Source: Clostridia bacterium (lineage in GTDB: Bacteria > Bacillota > Clostridia > Oscillospirales > CAG-382). Taken from it: a stretch of DNA of 9,679 nt. Position numbers and translations under genes: made by a program. Under the pieces are notes generated by a model, which saw only the letters and a program-made list of their open reading frames with translations, had not been told where the DNA came from and did no database searches. Shown here one piece after another: positions 1 through 6,757 of the stretch. Position 1 is the first letter of the stretch. Every line of letters starts with the position of its first letter. Location: NCBI GenBank assembly GCA_900754535.1, contig CAAEDF010000280.1, positions 1 to 9,679 of the forward strand, in the 5' to 3' direction.

Positions 1-2
1 GA

Positions 3-1112
3 GGGATATCGCCGTTCTCGGCGCTTTCTACGGCGCTGGGCGGTACGGTGGGCATAGGCAGCATGGTAGGCGTAGGCCTGGGCATAGCATACGGCGGCGC
101 AGGAAGCGTATTCTGGATGTGGGTCTGCGGGATCATAACGTCAATGATAAAATACGCCGAGGTATATGTCGCGGTGGATAAACGCGTCTCGTGCGGAAAC
201 GAATATGCGGGCGGAGCCATGTACTGCCTTGCAGACGCGGGAAAACGCCGGACAGCGGTATTTTTTTCGGTATGCTGTATCGTTGCGGCTCTCGGCGTAG
301 GCAATGCCGTTCAGTCGAATACGATAGGCGGCGCGCTGGAACGCATGGGAGTAAGTCTCCCCGTAAGCGGCGTCGTTCTGGCGGCGCTTCTGTCGTTCGT
401 GATATTTGACGGCCGAAGCAGGATAGCGTCTGTCAATTCGTTCCTCATGCCGCTGTTCACCGCGCTTTATATCGCCGTAACTCTTTATGTCATTGTATCT
501 GAGATAGAAGGATTTTTCCCCATGCTGGGCAGCATTTTCCGCGGTGCGTTCGGGTTTGAAGCGGTCGCCGGCGGATTTTCGGCGTCGCTTATGACCCGGG
601 CGCTGAAGGTCGGCGTTTCCAAGGGGATCTTTTCAACAGAGGCGGGCATGGGCTCCTCTCCCATAGCACACGCGGCGGCAGCAGATACGACGCCTCACCG
701 TCAGGGACTGTGGGGGATAATCGAGACGTCTGCCGATACTTTTGTCATAAGCACGCTTACGGCGTTTGCGATGCTGCTTTCGGGCACCGATGACATAGCC
801 TCGGTGTTCATTAAGGGATTCGGCGCCGCCGGCGGCTGGATGACGATAGTTTTTTTGTCCGTGTTTGCATTTGCATCAATCATCTCGTGGTGCTTTTATG
901 CGGACGGCTGCATCGCTTTCCTTTTTCCGGGCAGAACAGCCGCTTTTTCCGTCGTGTTCCGGCTTCTTTCGGTCGCCGTGGCTTTCGGAGGAGTTTTTCT
1001 GTCCTCCGCAAGCGTCTGGGCGGCTGCGGATATATTCAATGCATTGATGATATTCCCGAATCTTTTTATGCTTTTTATATACAGAAAGGATATAAAATAT
1101 GGAGCTGTATAA
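3..1112 (+). CDS. Sodium:alanine/glycine symporter (AGCS family), 5' truncated
   Basis: An inner-membrane transporter of the AGCS family, which imports alanine, glycine or related small amino acids with Na+. The frame is open back to base 3, and upstream of the first possible GTG (48) it encodes the conserved stretch ISPFSALSTALGG. The gene therefore starts outside the window, and the GTG is internal. The 369 visible residues, against roughly 450-480 for the family, suggest about 80-100 are missing. Family marks are the unwound TM1 region (TVGIGSMVGV), GNAVQSN, FSTEAGMGSSPIAHAAA followed by RQGLWG, and the C-terminal ADIFNALMIFPNLF. Many hydrophobic segments alternate with short loops. The TM1 motif departs from the usual TGNI-x-G form as I remember it, so the exact substrate is open. 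Its stop overlaps the ATPase start by 14 bp, so the two are probably co-translated. The family call is firm; the substrate is not. Confidence 0.92.
   Translation, partial: GISPFSALSTALGGTVGIGSMVGVGLGIAYGGAGSVFWMWVCGIITSMIKYAEVYVAVDKRVSCGNEYAGGAMYCLADAGKRRTAVFFSVCCIVAALGVGNAVQSNTIGGALERMGVSLPVSGVVLAALLSFVIFDGRSRIASVNSFLMPLFTALYIAVTLYVIVSEIEGFFPMLGSIFRGAFGFEAVAGGFSASLMTRALKVGVSKGIFSTEAGMGSSPIAHAAAADTTPHRQGLWGIIETSADTFVISTLTAFAMLLSGTDDIASVFIKGFGAAGGWMTIVFLSVFAFASIISWCFYADGCIAFLFPGRTAAFSVVFRLLSVAVAFGGVFLSSASVWAAADIFNALMIFPNLFMLFIYRKDIKYGAV
1084..1090 (+). promoter_or_regulatory. Ribosome binding site of the Ca2+-ATPase
   Basis: GAAAGGA lies 8 bases before the ATG at 1099, inside the end of the symporter gene. 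It supports that ATG as the true start although it overlaps the upstream stop codon. Confidence 0.6.
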
Positions 1113-3588
1113 CAAAACGGTTGCCGAGGTTTTCGGCGCTCTCGGGACTTCTGCCGACGGCCTGAGTGCGGATGAGGCGCGCGCAAGACTGGAGAAAGAC
1201 GGAAAAAATGTTCTTGAATCCGGTAAGAAAAAGGGGATCATACGCAGCTTTCTTTCCTCATTGTGCGACCGGATGACGGTTGTGCTTTTTCTCGCCGCCG
1301 CCGCGTCATATGCCGCTTCGCGCATGGCGGGGGAAACCGACTGGGACTTTGTCATAATACTTGCCATCGTCGCCGTCAATTCGGTGATAAGCGTTTATCA
1401 GGAACGCCGTGCCGAAAAAGCGATAGAGGCGCTGAGAAAGCTCGGCACTCCGTCCGCCTTTGTGATACGCGACGGCAGCGAGCAGGAGGTCAGCAGCGAG
1501 GATATTGCGGTCGGCGACGTCATAGTGCTCAGAAAAGGCCTCATAGTCCCCGCAGATGCGCGGGTTATACAGCAAAACGAGTTGATAACCGACGAATCTT
1601 CGCTTACCGGCGAATCGGTCGCGGTAAATAAAAACGCATTGCCGCTTAAGGAAAAAGAGCTTCACATAACCGAGCAGAGCAACATGGTCTTTTCGTCCTG
1701 TCCCGTGCTCGGCGGCAACGGAAGAGCTGTCGTGACCGCTGTGGGAATGGATACCTGTGTGGGAAAGATCGCCTCATTGCTGCACGGCGAGCAGGACAGC
1801 AAAACCCCGCTTCAGGAGCGCCTTGCACGCATAGGAACGATGCTGGGCAACGCGGCGATGATAATCTGCGTCCTGATATTCGCCTTTTCGCTTCTGCGCG
1901 GCATGCCGTTTGCGGAAATGTTTCTCACATCGGTGTCGCTTGCCGTAGCCGCCATACCGGAGGGGCTGCCGGCGATAGTGACGGTAATGCTGTCCATAGG
2001 CGTTCAGAAGATGGCAAAGCACAAGGCGATAGTCAAGCACCTTACAAGCGTTGAAACGCTCGGCTGCGCATCGGTAATCTGCTCCGACAAGACAGGCACG
2101 CTGACTCTCAACAAAATGACGGTTGTAGAGACTTTCGGGGACGATTCACTGCTGTACCGTCTGTTTTTGCTGTGTAACGACCGCGCTTCTCCCACCGAGA
2201 CGGCGCTTGCCGAAAAAGCCGAATCGGAGCATGCGCACGTTTCCGAACCGAGAGTGGCCGAGGTACCGTTTGATTCGTCGCGGAAATATATGATAACGGT
2301 GCACCGTACCGCCAAGGGCTATCTTTCCGTGCTCAAGGGCGCGCCGGACGTTATATTCCCCATGTGCGCTCATGTTGACGGCGAGGCAAGGGCAAAGGTG
2401 GGCGAAATGGCCGAAAAGGCCCTGCGCGTGATGGGCTTTGCCTGGTGTGAAAGCGGCTCGCCGCCCTCCGACCCGTCTGCGCAGAGATTTATTTTCTGCG
2501 GGCTCGCCGGGCTTGCGGACCCGCCGAGGCCGGAATCGGCGTCAGCTGTGCGCGACTGCCGCCGCGCCGGGATAAAAGTGGTTATGATAACCGGAGACCA
2601 CGCATCCACGGCGGCCGCGATTGCAAGAAAGATAGGCATATGCTCGGATACGGATAAGGCGATTACCGAAGCGGAGCTGCGCCGGATGGACGAACACGAG
2701 CTTCATAAAGCAATACTTTCCCACACGGTGTTTGCACGCACGACTCCCGAATTCAAGCTGAAGATAGTAAAAGAACTCCAGGCGGCCGGGCACGTCGTGG
2801 CAATGACCGGAGACGGAGTAAACGACGCCCCGGCGCTGAAAGCCGCCGATATCGGCTGCGCCATGGGGCGCGGAGGGACCGACGTGGCAAAGGAAGCGTC
2901 GGACCTGATACTTGCAGACGATAATTTTGCCACCATAGTGGGCGCGGTAAAGCAGGGAAGGGGCATATACTCCAACATCCGACGCACGGTGCGGTTCCTG
3001 ATATCCTGCAACATAGGCGAGATAATAACCGTCTTTGCGGCCATCGCCGCAAGACTTCCGTCCCCGCTTGCCGCCGTTCAGCTGTTGTGGGTCAATCTCG
3101 TCACCGATTCGCTGCCGGCAATAGCTCTCGGGCTGGAGCGCACCGACGATGACGTCATGCGCCGTCCGCCGGTAAAAAAAGGGCAGGGCATGTTTTCGTT
3201 TTCGGATGTGCTGTCGATCCTTTTTGACGGGATACTCATAGGCATACTGGCTTTGTCGGCCTATATCTCAGGCTGCGCCGCGGGCGGGCATGTGACCGGA
3301 AGCACCATGGCGTTCCTCGTCCTGTCGCTCTCGCAGCTGTTCCATTCGTATAATATGCGAAGCGAAAAATCGCTCTTTGAGATAGGCGCGTTCTCCAACG
3401 GCATGATAAACCTTTCGTTCCTTATCTGCGGAGCTCTGCAGCTTGCGGTGGTGCTTTTTGCCCCGCTGCGCTCCGTATTCGGCACCGCGGAGCTTTCGAC
3501 GGTACAATGGATCACCGTGTCGGCGCTGTCCTTCGTGCCGGTGGCGGTCAGCGAGATACGAAAGGCGCTTATGCGTAAAAAAATGTAA
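1099..3588 (+). CDS. P2A-type calcium-transporting ATPase
   Basis: A membrane pump that uses ATP to export cations, most likely Ca2+ (829 aa). The domains are complete: N-terminal cation-ATPase domain (about 1-70), actuator loop TGES (170-173), M4 VAAIPEGLP (PEGLP 287-291), phosphorylation motif DKTGTLT with Asp330, nucleotide-domain KGAPD (413-417), ITGDH (TGD 498-500), hinge TGDGVND (570-576), M5 NIGE (N638, E641) and M6 NLVTD (N666, T669, D670). V-A-A-I-P-E-G in M4, with N and D in M6, matches the SERCA site II ligands, which supports Ca2+ over Na+/K+ or heavy metals. In M8 the place of SERCA Glu908 appears to hold Ser/Gln (LSLSQLFH, about 743-749), as in many bacterial P2A pumps thought to move one Ca2+ per cycle. 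The nucleotide domain is compact: 242 residues separate Asp330 from the hinge Asp, against about 350 in SERCA. The usual GDPTE reads ASPTE. Family certain; the ion is inferred. Confidence 0.96.
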   Translation: MELYNKTVAEVFGALGTSADGLSADEARARLEKDGKNVLESGKKKGIIRSFLSSLCDRMTVVLFLAAAASYAASRMAGETDWDFVIILAIVAVNSVISVYQERRAEKAIEALRKLGTPSAFVIRDGSEQEVSSEDIAVGDVIVLRKGLIVPADARVIQQNELITDESSLTGESVAVNKNALPLKEKELHITEQSNMVFSSCPVLGGNGRAVVTAVGMDTCVGKIASLLHGEQDSKTPLQERLARIGTMLGNAAMIICVLIFAFSLLRGMPFAEMFLTSVSLAVAAIPEGLPAIVTVMLSIGVQKMAKHKAIVKHLTSVETLGCASVICSDKTGTLTLNKMTVVETFGDDSLLYRLFLLCNDRASPTETALAEKAESEHAHVSEPRVAEVPFDSSRKYMITVHRTAKGYLSVLKGAPDVIFPMCAHVDGEARAKVGEMAEKALRVMGFAWCESGSPPSDPSAQRFIFCGLAGLADPPRPESASAVRDCRRAGIKVVMITGDHASTAAAIARKIGICSDTDKAITEAELRRMDEHELHKAILSHTVFARTTPEFKLKIVKELQAAGHVVAMTGDGVNDAPALKAADIGCAMGRGGTDVAKEASDLILADDNFATIVGAVKQGRGIYSNIRRTVRFLISCNIGEIITVFAAIAARLPSPLAAVQLLWVNLVTDSLPAIALGLERTDDDVMRRPPVKKGQGMFSFSDVLSILFDGILIGILALSAYISGCAAGGHVTGSTMAFLVLSLSQLFHSYNMRSEKSLFEIGAFSNGMINLSFLICGALQLAVVLFAPLRSVFGTAELSTVQWITVSALSFVPVAVSEIRKALMRKKM

Positions 3589-3595
3589 AAAGCAA

Positions 3596-3624
3596 TTGTT
3601 TTATCTGCAAAAACATGATATAAT
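3596..3624 (+). promoter_or_regulatory. Sigma-A type promoter with extended -10
   Basis: TTGTTT at 3596-3601 and TATAAT at 3619-3624 are separated by exactly 17 bases. A TG at 3616-3617 gives an extended -10 (TGaTATAAT). The -35 box matches the consensus only in its first half, which the perfect extended -10 would offset. Transcription would start near 3630-3632, leaving a leader of about 85 nt before the esterase. It lies in the AT-rich gap after the ATPase and probably drives the five genes from 3718 to 8526. This is a strong match by eye; no transcript data were available. Confidence 0.75.
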
Positions 3625-3632
3625 ACACAAGA

Positions 3633-3648
3633 ATATGTGCGCGCGCAC
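3633..3648 (+). other. Alternating purine-pyrimidine run with 12-bp perfect palindrome in leader
   Basis: Bases 3633-3648 alternate purine and pyrimidine without a break. The last 12 (GTGCGCGCGCAC, 3637-3648) form a perfect inverted repeat, followed at once by five Ts. It sits just past the predicted transcription start. It could be a dimeric operator, a Z-DNA-prone site, or part of a leader hairpin: CGCGCG recurs at 3681-3686 and could pair with it. As RNA, the palindrome alone gives only a 4-bp stem with a 4-nt loop, which is weak for a terminator. Confidence 0.4.
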
Positions 3649-3717
3649 TTTTTGGTGCATCAGGTGCTTATCGTTGCGCCCGCGCGATTCGGGATAAAAT
3701 AAAAAACGGTGATGTTT

Positions 3718-4713
3718 ATGGTGGAACTTTCTCTTGGCGATACCTCACGGATCCTTGTGCACGGCCGCTCGCCGGCAGAGGACGGCGCATTGCTTCTCGG
3801 CTGGCCGAACAGCGGATTCACGGCGCGGTTTTACGCGTCGGACGCATGCGTGTGCCTGCTTCCGTTCCGGGCGGATTCTCCGGCATATCTCAAGGTCATT
3901 GCCGACGGCAGGGAATTCAAATTTGCCGTTTCCACGGGAAAGGAAAAGCTGCTGCTTGAAAATCTGGGCGACGGTCTGCACGAGCTTACGGTGCTTCTCG
4001 TCACCGAGGTCGCCGCTCCGCTGAAGCTCGACAGTCTGCGGATCTTCGGCGAAGGCGCGCGTTTTGCCGCTCCTCCGGCCGAACGTGATATACGTATAGA
4101 GTTTGCGGGTGATTCGATAACCTGCGGCTACGGCGTGCTCGGAGAGCCCACGGTGCCCGGCTTTAATACCCATGAGGAGGACAGTACCCGCGCATACGCA
4201 TACATGACCGCCGAAAAGCTCGGCGCTTCCGGCAGGTACATAGCGATATCCGGAAAGGGCATAGTCTGCAACTGTAACGGCGAAAAAGAACTTGAAATAC
4301 CTTATTTCTACACTCTTGCATACAGGAACGGGCCGGAATGGGATTTTTCCCTCTGGGTCCCGGACGCGGTGGTCATCAACGCCGGCACTAATGATGTGTG
4401 CGGCCGTGCTCCGGTTGATGAATTCAAGAAAAAAGCAGGCGACTTTTTGCGTTTCATACGCGGTGTGTATCCGCAGGCGCTTATAATCTGGGCATACGGG
4501 ATGATGAATACGGCTTTTTCCGGCGCGCTGAAAGAGGTTATCGACGGCATGGGGGACGACGGTATGATCTTTGTCCCGCTTGAGCCCATCTCCCGTGAAA
4601 ACGGGGACGTCGGCGCCAACGGGCACCCCAATGTCAAAGCATCGGAGAGAGTGTCGGAAGCGCTTGCTTCGGTGATAAGAAACGAATTATGCAGACGCGG
4701 CAAGCGGCTGTGA
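3718..4713 (+). CDS. CE2-like SGNH esterase/deacetylase, no signal peptide
   Basis: A serine esterase resembling carbohydrate esterase family 2, which removes O-acetyl groups from sugars. The layout is the CE2 one: an N-terminal beta-sandwich (about 1-115) followed by an SGNH hydrolase domain. Motifs, numbered from the ATG at 3718, are GDSIT with nucleophile Ser133, GTND (223-226) as block III, and NGHPN with His303 as block V. The Asp often found just before that His is missing (GANGH), so the enzyme may work as a Ser-His dyad, as reported for some CE2 enzymes. There is no signal peptide or membrane segment, so it probably acts in the cytoplasm, unlike secreted xylan deacetylases. The start is chosen at ATG 3718 because GGTGAT (3708-3713) fits the anti-SD tail; GTG 3709 and ATG 3712 lack a convincing site. 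It is the first gene after the 3596 promoter. Fold and catalytic type are firm; the substrate is unknown and could be a sugar, glycolipid or acylated metabolite. Confidence 0.82.
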   Translation: MVELSLGDTSRILVHGRSPAEDGALLLGWPNSGFTARFYASDACVCLLPFRADSPAYLKVIADGREFKFAVSTGKEKLLLENLGDGLHELTVLLVTEVAAPLKLDSLRIFGEGARFAAPPAERDIRIEFAGDSITCGYGVLGEPTVPGFNTHEEDSTRAYAYMTAEKLGASGRYIAISGKGIVCNCNGEKELEIPYFYTLAYRNGPEWDFSLWVPDAVVINAGTNDVCGRAPVDEFKKKAGDFLRFIRGVYPQALIIWAYGMMNTAFSGALKEVIDGMGDDGMIFVPLEPISRENGDVGANGHPNVKASERVSEALASVIRNELCRRGKRL

Positions 4714-4716
4714 CCG

Positions 4717-4723
4717 AAAGGGA
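4717..4723 (+). promoter_or_regulatory. Ribosome binding site deciding a TTG start
   Basis: AAAGGGA lies 10 bases before TTG 4734. The alternatives, ATG 4689 and GTG 4710, have no well-placed site. The TTG also fits where homology to oxoamine synthases begins (LDIFKKC). Confidence 0.5.
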
Positions 4724-4733
4724 TGTATATATC

Positions 4734-5915
4734 TTGGATATTTTCAAAAAGTGCAATGAATACACAATGGTCGAGGAAGCAAAAGAAGCGGGGATCTACC
4801 CGTATTTCCATGCCCTTGAATCCAGACAGGACGTCGAGGTCATGATGGAGGGCAAGCGCCGCATAATGCTCGGCTCCAACAACTACCTCGGGCTTACGGT
4901 CAACGAGGAGATAATAGAAGCGGGCATGCGCGCGCTGCGCGATTACGGCACGGGCTGCTCCGGCTCCCGCTTCCTGAACGGAACGCTGAAGATGCATCTT
5001 GAACTGGAAGCCGAGCTGGCGGACTTCTTGCGCAAGGAGTCCGTGGTGACGTTTTCCACGGGGTTCCAGTCAAACCTCGGTATAATCTCCGCAATCGTCG
5101 GTCACGGTGATTACGTCATATGCGACAAGGAAAACCATGCAAGCATATACGACGGCTGCAAGCTCAGCTACGGGCGCCGCGTGCTTTATCCGCACAACGA
5201 TATGGCCGAGCTGGAGCGGATACTCAAAAGCATACCCGACGACTGCGGAAAGCTCATTGTGACCGACGGCGTGTTTTCCATGGGCGGCGATATCGCCAAT
5301 CTGCCCGAGATAGTGTCGCTTGCAAAAAAATACGGCGCCCGCACCATGGTCGATGACGCGCACGGTCTGGGCGTTATAGGCGAGGGCGGCAGAGGCACGG
5401 CGGATTATTTCGGGCTTGCCGACGAGGTCGATATCTATATGGGCACTTTCTCCAAATCGCTTGCTTCTCTCGGCGGCTATATGGCTACCACCTATAAGGT
5501 GGCGGAATATGTGCGTCACCATTCGCGCCCGTTTATCTTTTCCGCGTCGATCCCGCCGGTATGCTGTGCGGTCGCTCTGGCCGCGCTCAGATATATGCGC
5601 GCCCACCCCGAGATAGTGGACAGGCTTTCCGCCGTTTCCGAATACGTGCGCAAGGGCATGACTGCGCGCGGGATACGTATCCGCGAAAGCAAGACGCCGA
5701 TAATTCCCATATATACCAAGGACATGAACACCACTCTTACCGTCGCAAAGGCGATATACGACGCCGGGGTCTACGTCAATCCGGTGCTTCCGCCGGCCGT
5801 CCCGGAAAGCGACTGCCTGCTGCGCACAAGCTATATGGCTTCGCACACCGAGCCGCTGCTTGACGAGGCGATGGACATAATCAAATCCGTGCTTGAACGG
5901 TTCGGCCTTGTATGA
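4734..5915 (+). CDS. PLP-dependent alpha-oxoamine synthase, serine palmitoyltransferase-like
   Basis: A fold-type I PLP enzyme that condenses an amino acid with an acyl thioester, releasing CO2 and a 3-ketoamine. Numbered from TTG 4734 (393 aa), the catalytic set is complete: His135 (NHASIYDG) stacking on PLP, Asp207 and His210 (VDDAHG), and Schiff-base Lys241 (GTFSKSLASLGG). The intervals His-His 75 and His-Lys 31 equal those I recall for Sphingomonas serine palmitoyltransferase (H159, H234, K265). The N-terminal AGIYPYFHALES, the GTGCSGSRFLNGTL stretch and GTFSKSLAS resemble bacterial SPT and cysteate acyltransferases more than Kbl, which carries a GTLGKALGG-type motif, or BioF. The SDR overlaps it by four bases, which suits 3-ketosphinganine-type chemistry. 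No acyl carrier protein or biotin gene is nearby. A longer form from ATG 4689 would overlap the esterase by 25 bp and add 15 residues with no visible family match. Family very sure; SPT-like activity is probable but unproven. Kbl or another oxoamine synthase remains possible. Confidence 0.9.
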   Translation: MDIFKKCNEYTMVEEAKEAGIYPYFHALESRQDVEVMMEGKRRIMLGSNNYLGLTVNEEIIEAGMRALRDYGTGCSGSRFLNGTLKMHLELEAELADFLRKESVVTFSTGFQSNLGIISAIVGHGDYVICDKENHASIYDGCKLSYGRRVLYPHNDMAELERILKSIPDDCGKLIVTDGVFSMGGDIANLPEIVSLAKKYGARTMVDDAHGLGVIGEGGRGTADYFGLADEVDIYMGTFSKSLASLGGYMATTYKVAEYVRHHSRPFIFSASIPPVCCAVALAALRYMRAHPEIVDRLSAVSEYVRKGMTARGIRIRESKTPIIPIYTKDMNTTLTVAKAIYDAGVYVNPVLPPAVPESDCLLRTSYMASHTEPLLDEAMDIIKSVLERFGLV

Positions 5916-6712
5916 ACCGCATAATCGCAGTTACCGGCGCAAGCTCCGGGATAGGCAGGGCCGCCGCGGAACGGTTCGTCCGGGGCGGCGATACGGTCTG
6001 CTCTCTTTCGCGCCGCCCGCCTGAGGACGGAGTGGTGCATATCCCGTGCGACGTTTCGGACGAGCAGAGCGTTATCTCCGCGTTCGCGCAGCTTGAACGG
6101 CGCTTCGGCAGGCTTGACGTGCTTGTTAACAACGCCGGCTTCGGGATATCGGGAGCCACGGAATTTACGGAACTTGAAAGCGCAAAGCGTCTTTTCGACG
6201 TCGCATATTTCGGCGCGCTTGCCTGCATAAGGCACGCGCTTCCGCTTCTGCGCAAAAGTAATTCTCCCATGATAATAAACGTCGGCTCGCTTGCGGCCGC
6301 TCTCCCCGTTCCCTTCCAGTCGGTGTACTCGTCGGCGAAGGCGGCGGTCAGCGCGATGACGCTCTGCCTTGCCAACGAGCTTCGCCCGTTCGGGATCCGC
6401 GTTTGCGCGCTGCTGCCCGGCGATGTCAAAACCTCATTCACCGACAGCCGCGACAAATCGTGCGAGGACGGCGGCATATACGGCGGCAGGATAGCCGCCG
6501 CCGTCGGTCGTATGGAGCATGACGAGCGCAACGGCATGGACCCCGCAAAGGTCGCTGCGGCGCTGTATTCGCTCTCGTTGAAAAAACGTCCCAAGCCCCT
6601 CTCCTCCTTGGGTGGCGGCAGGCTGCTTTTCGCCGTGTCGAGGCTGCTTCCTATCCGTATGGTCAATTATATGGAGGGCAGGATGTACGGCGGAACAGGT
6701 TCTCGTTTTTAA
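5912..6712 (+). CDS. Classical short-chain dehydrogenase/reductase, possible 3-ketosphinganine-type reductase
   Basis: An NAD(P)H-dependent ketone reductase or alcohol dehydrogenase of the classical SDR type (266 aa). Visible motifs are the nucleotide-binding TGASSGIG (8-15), NNAG (73-76), and the catalytic Ser126, Tyr139 and Lys143 (YSSAK). Positively charged residues soon after the glycine motif (SRRPP, about 33-37) favour NADPH, an inference. The last 35 residues form a hydrophobic-basic tail (LLFAVSRLLPIRMVNYM) that could touch the membrane, fitting a lipid-like substrate. The ATG sits in the ATGA overlap with the synthase stop and has no clear ribosome site of its own, so it relies on translational coupling. 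Its product would then be the reduced form of the synthase product. Alternatives are an allo-threonine or 3-hydroxy-acid dehydrogenase of the YdfG kind, or a reductase unrelated to the synthase. Family certain; substrate inferred from context. Confidence 0.92.
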   Translation: MNRIIAVTGASSGIGRAAAERFVRGGDTVCSLSRRPPEDGVVHIPCDVSDEQSVISAFAQLERRFGRLDVLVNNAGFGISGATEFTELESAKRLFDVAYFGALACIRHALPLLRKSNSPMIINVGSLAAALPVPFQSVYSSAKAAVSAMTLCLANELRPFGIRVCALLPGDVKTSFTDSRDKSCEDGGIYGGRIAAAVGRMEHDERNGMDPAKVAAALYSLSLKKRPKPLSSLGGGRLLFAVSRLLPIRMVNYMEGRMYGGTGSRF

Positions 6713-6745
6713 TAAGGCCGCGTAACTCTAAAAAAACATATTATC

Positions 6746-6750
6746 GGAGG
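6746..6750 (+). promoter_or_regulatory. Ribosome binding site deciding a TTG start
   Basis: GGAGG lies 7 bases before TTG 6758. This strong site, with no nearer ATG or GTG in frame, establishes the TTG as the start of the ABC ATPase. The 45-bp gap from the SDR shows no hairpin and no convincing promoter, so read-through is likely. Confidence 0.7.
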
Positions 6751-6757
6751 CATTCTT

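Noticed and set aside
3637..3653. Rho-independent terminator after the ATPase
   Set aside because: The palindrome plus five Ts looks tempting, but the RNA stem would be only 4 bp, and it lies downstream of a strong promoter, where a full stop would silence the cassette. Attenuation is not excluded.
3745..4626. Long minus-strand open frame (293 codons) opposite the esterase
   Set aside because: It mirrors the esterase codon periodicity; the translation is rich in Arg, His and Cys with no recognisable motif. The + strand frame carries GDSIT, GTND and GHP.
4308..4997. Minus-strand open frame (229 codons) spanning the esterase-synthase junction
   Set aside because: Overlaps two well-supported genes and shows no motif or ribosome site.
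5070..5846. Minus-strand open frame (258 codons) opposite the oxoamine synthase
   Set aside because: Lies wholly inside a gene with full catalytic motifs and shows no family resemblance; an effect of GC-rich codon use.
4734..5915. Assignment as 2-amino-3-ketobutyrate CoA ligase (kbl) or BioF
   Set aside because: General family match only: the Lys motif GTFSKSLAS and the N-terminal YPYF region look SPT-like, and no tdh or biotin genes are adjacent. Kept as an alternative, without a gene symbol.
6713..6757. Promoter between the SDR and the ABC ATPase
   Set aside because: TATTAT at 6738-6743 could be a -10, but no acceptable -35 lies 16-18 bases upstream.
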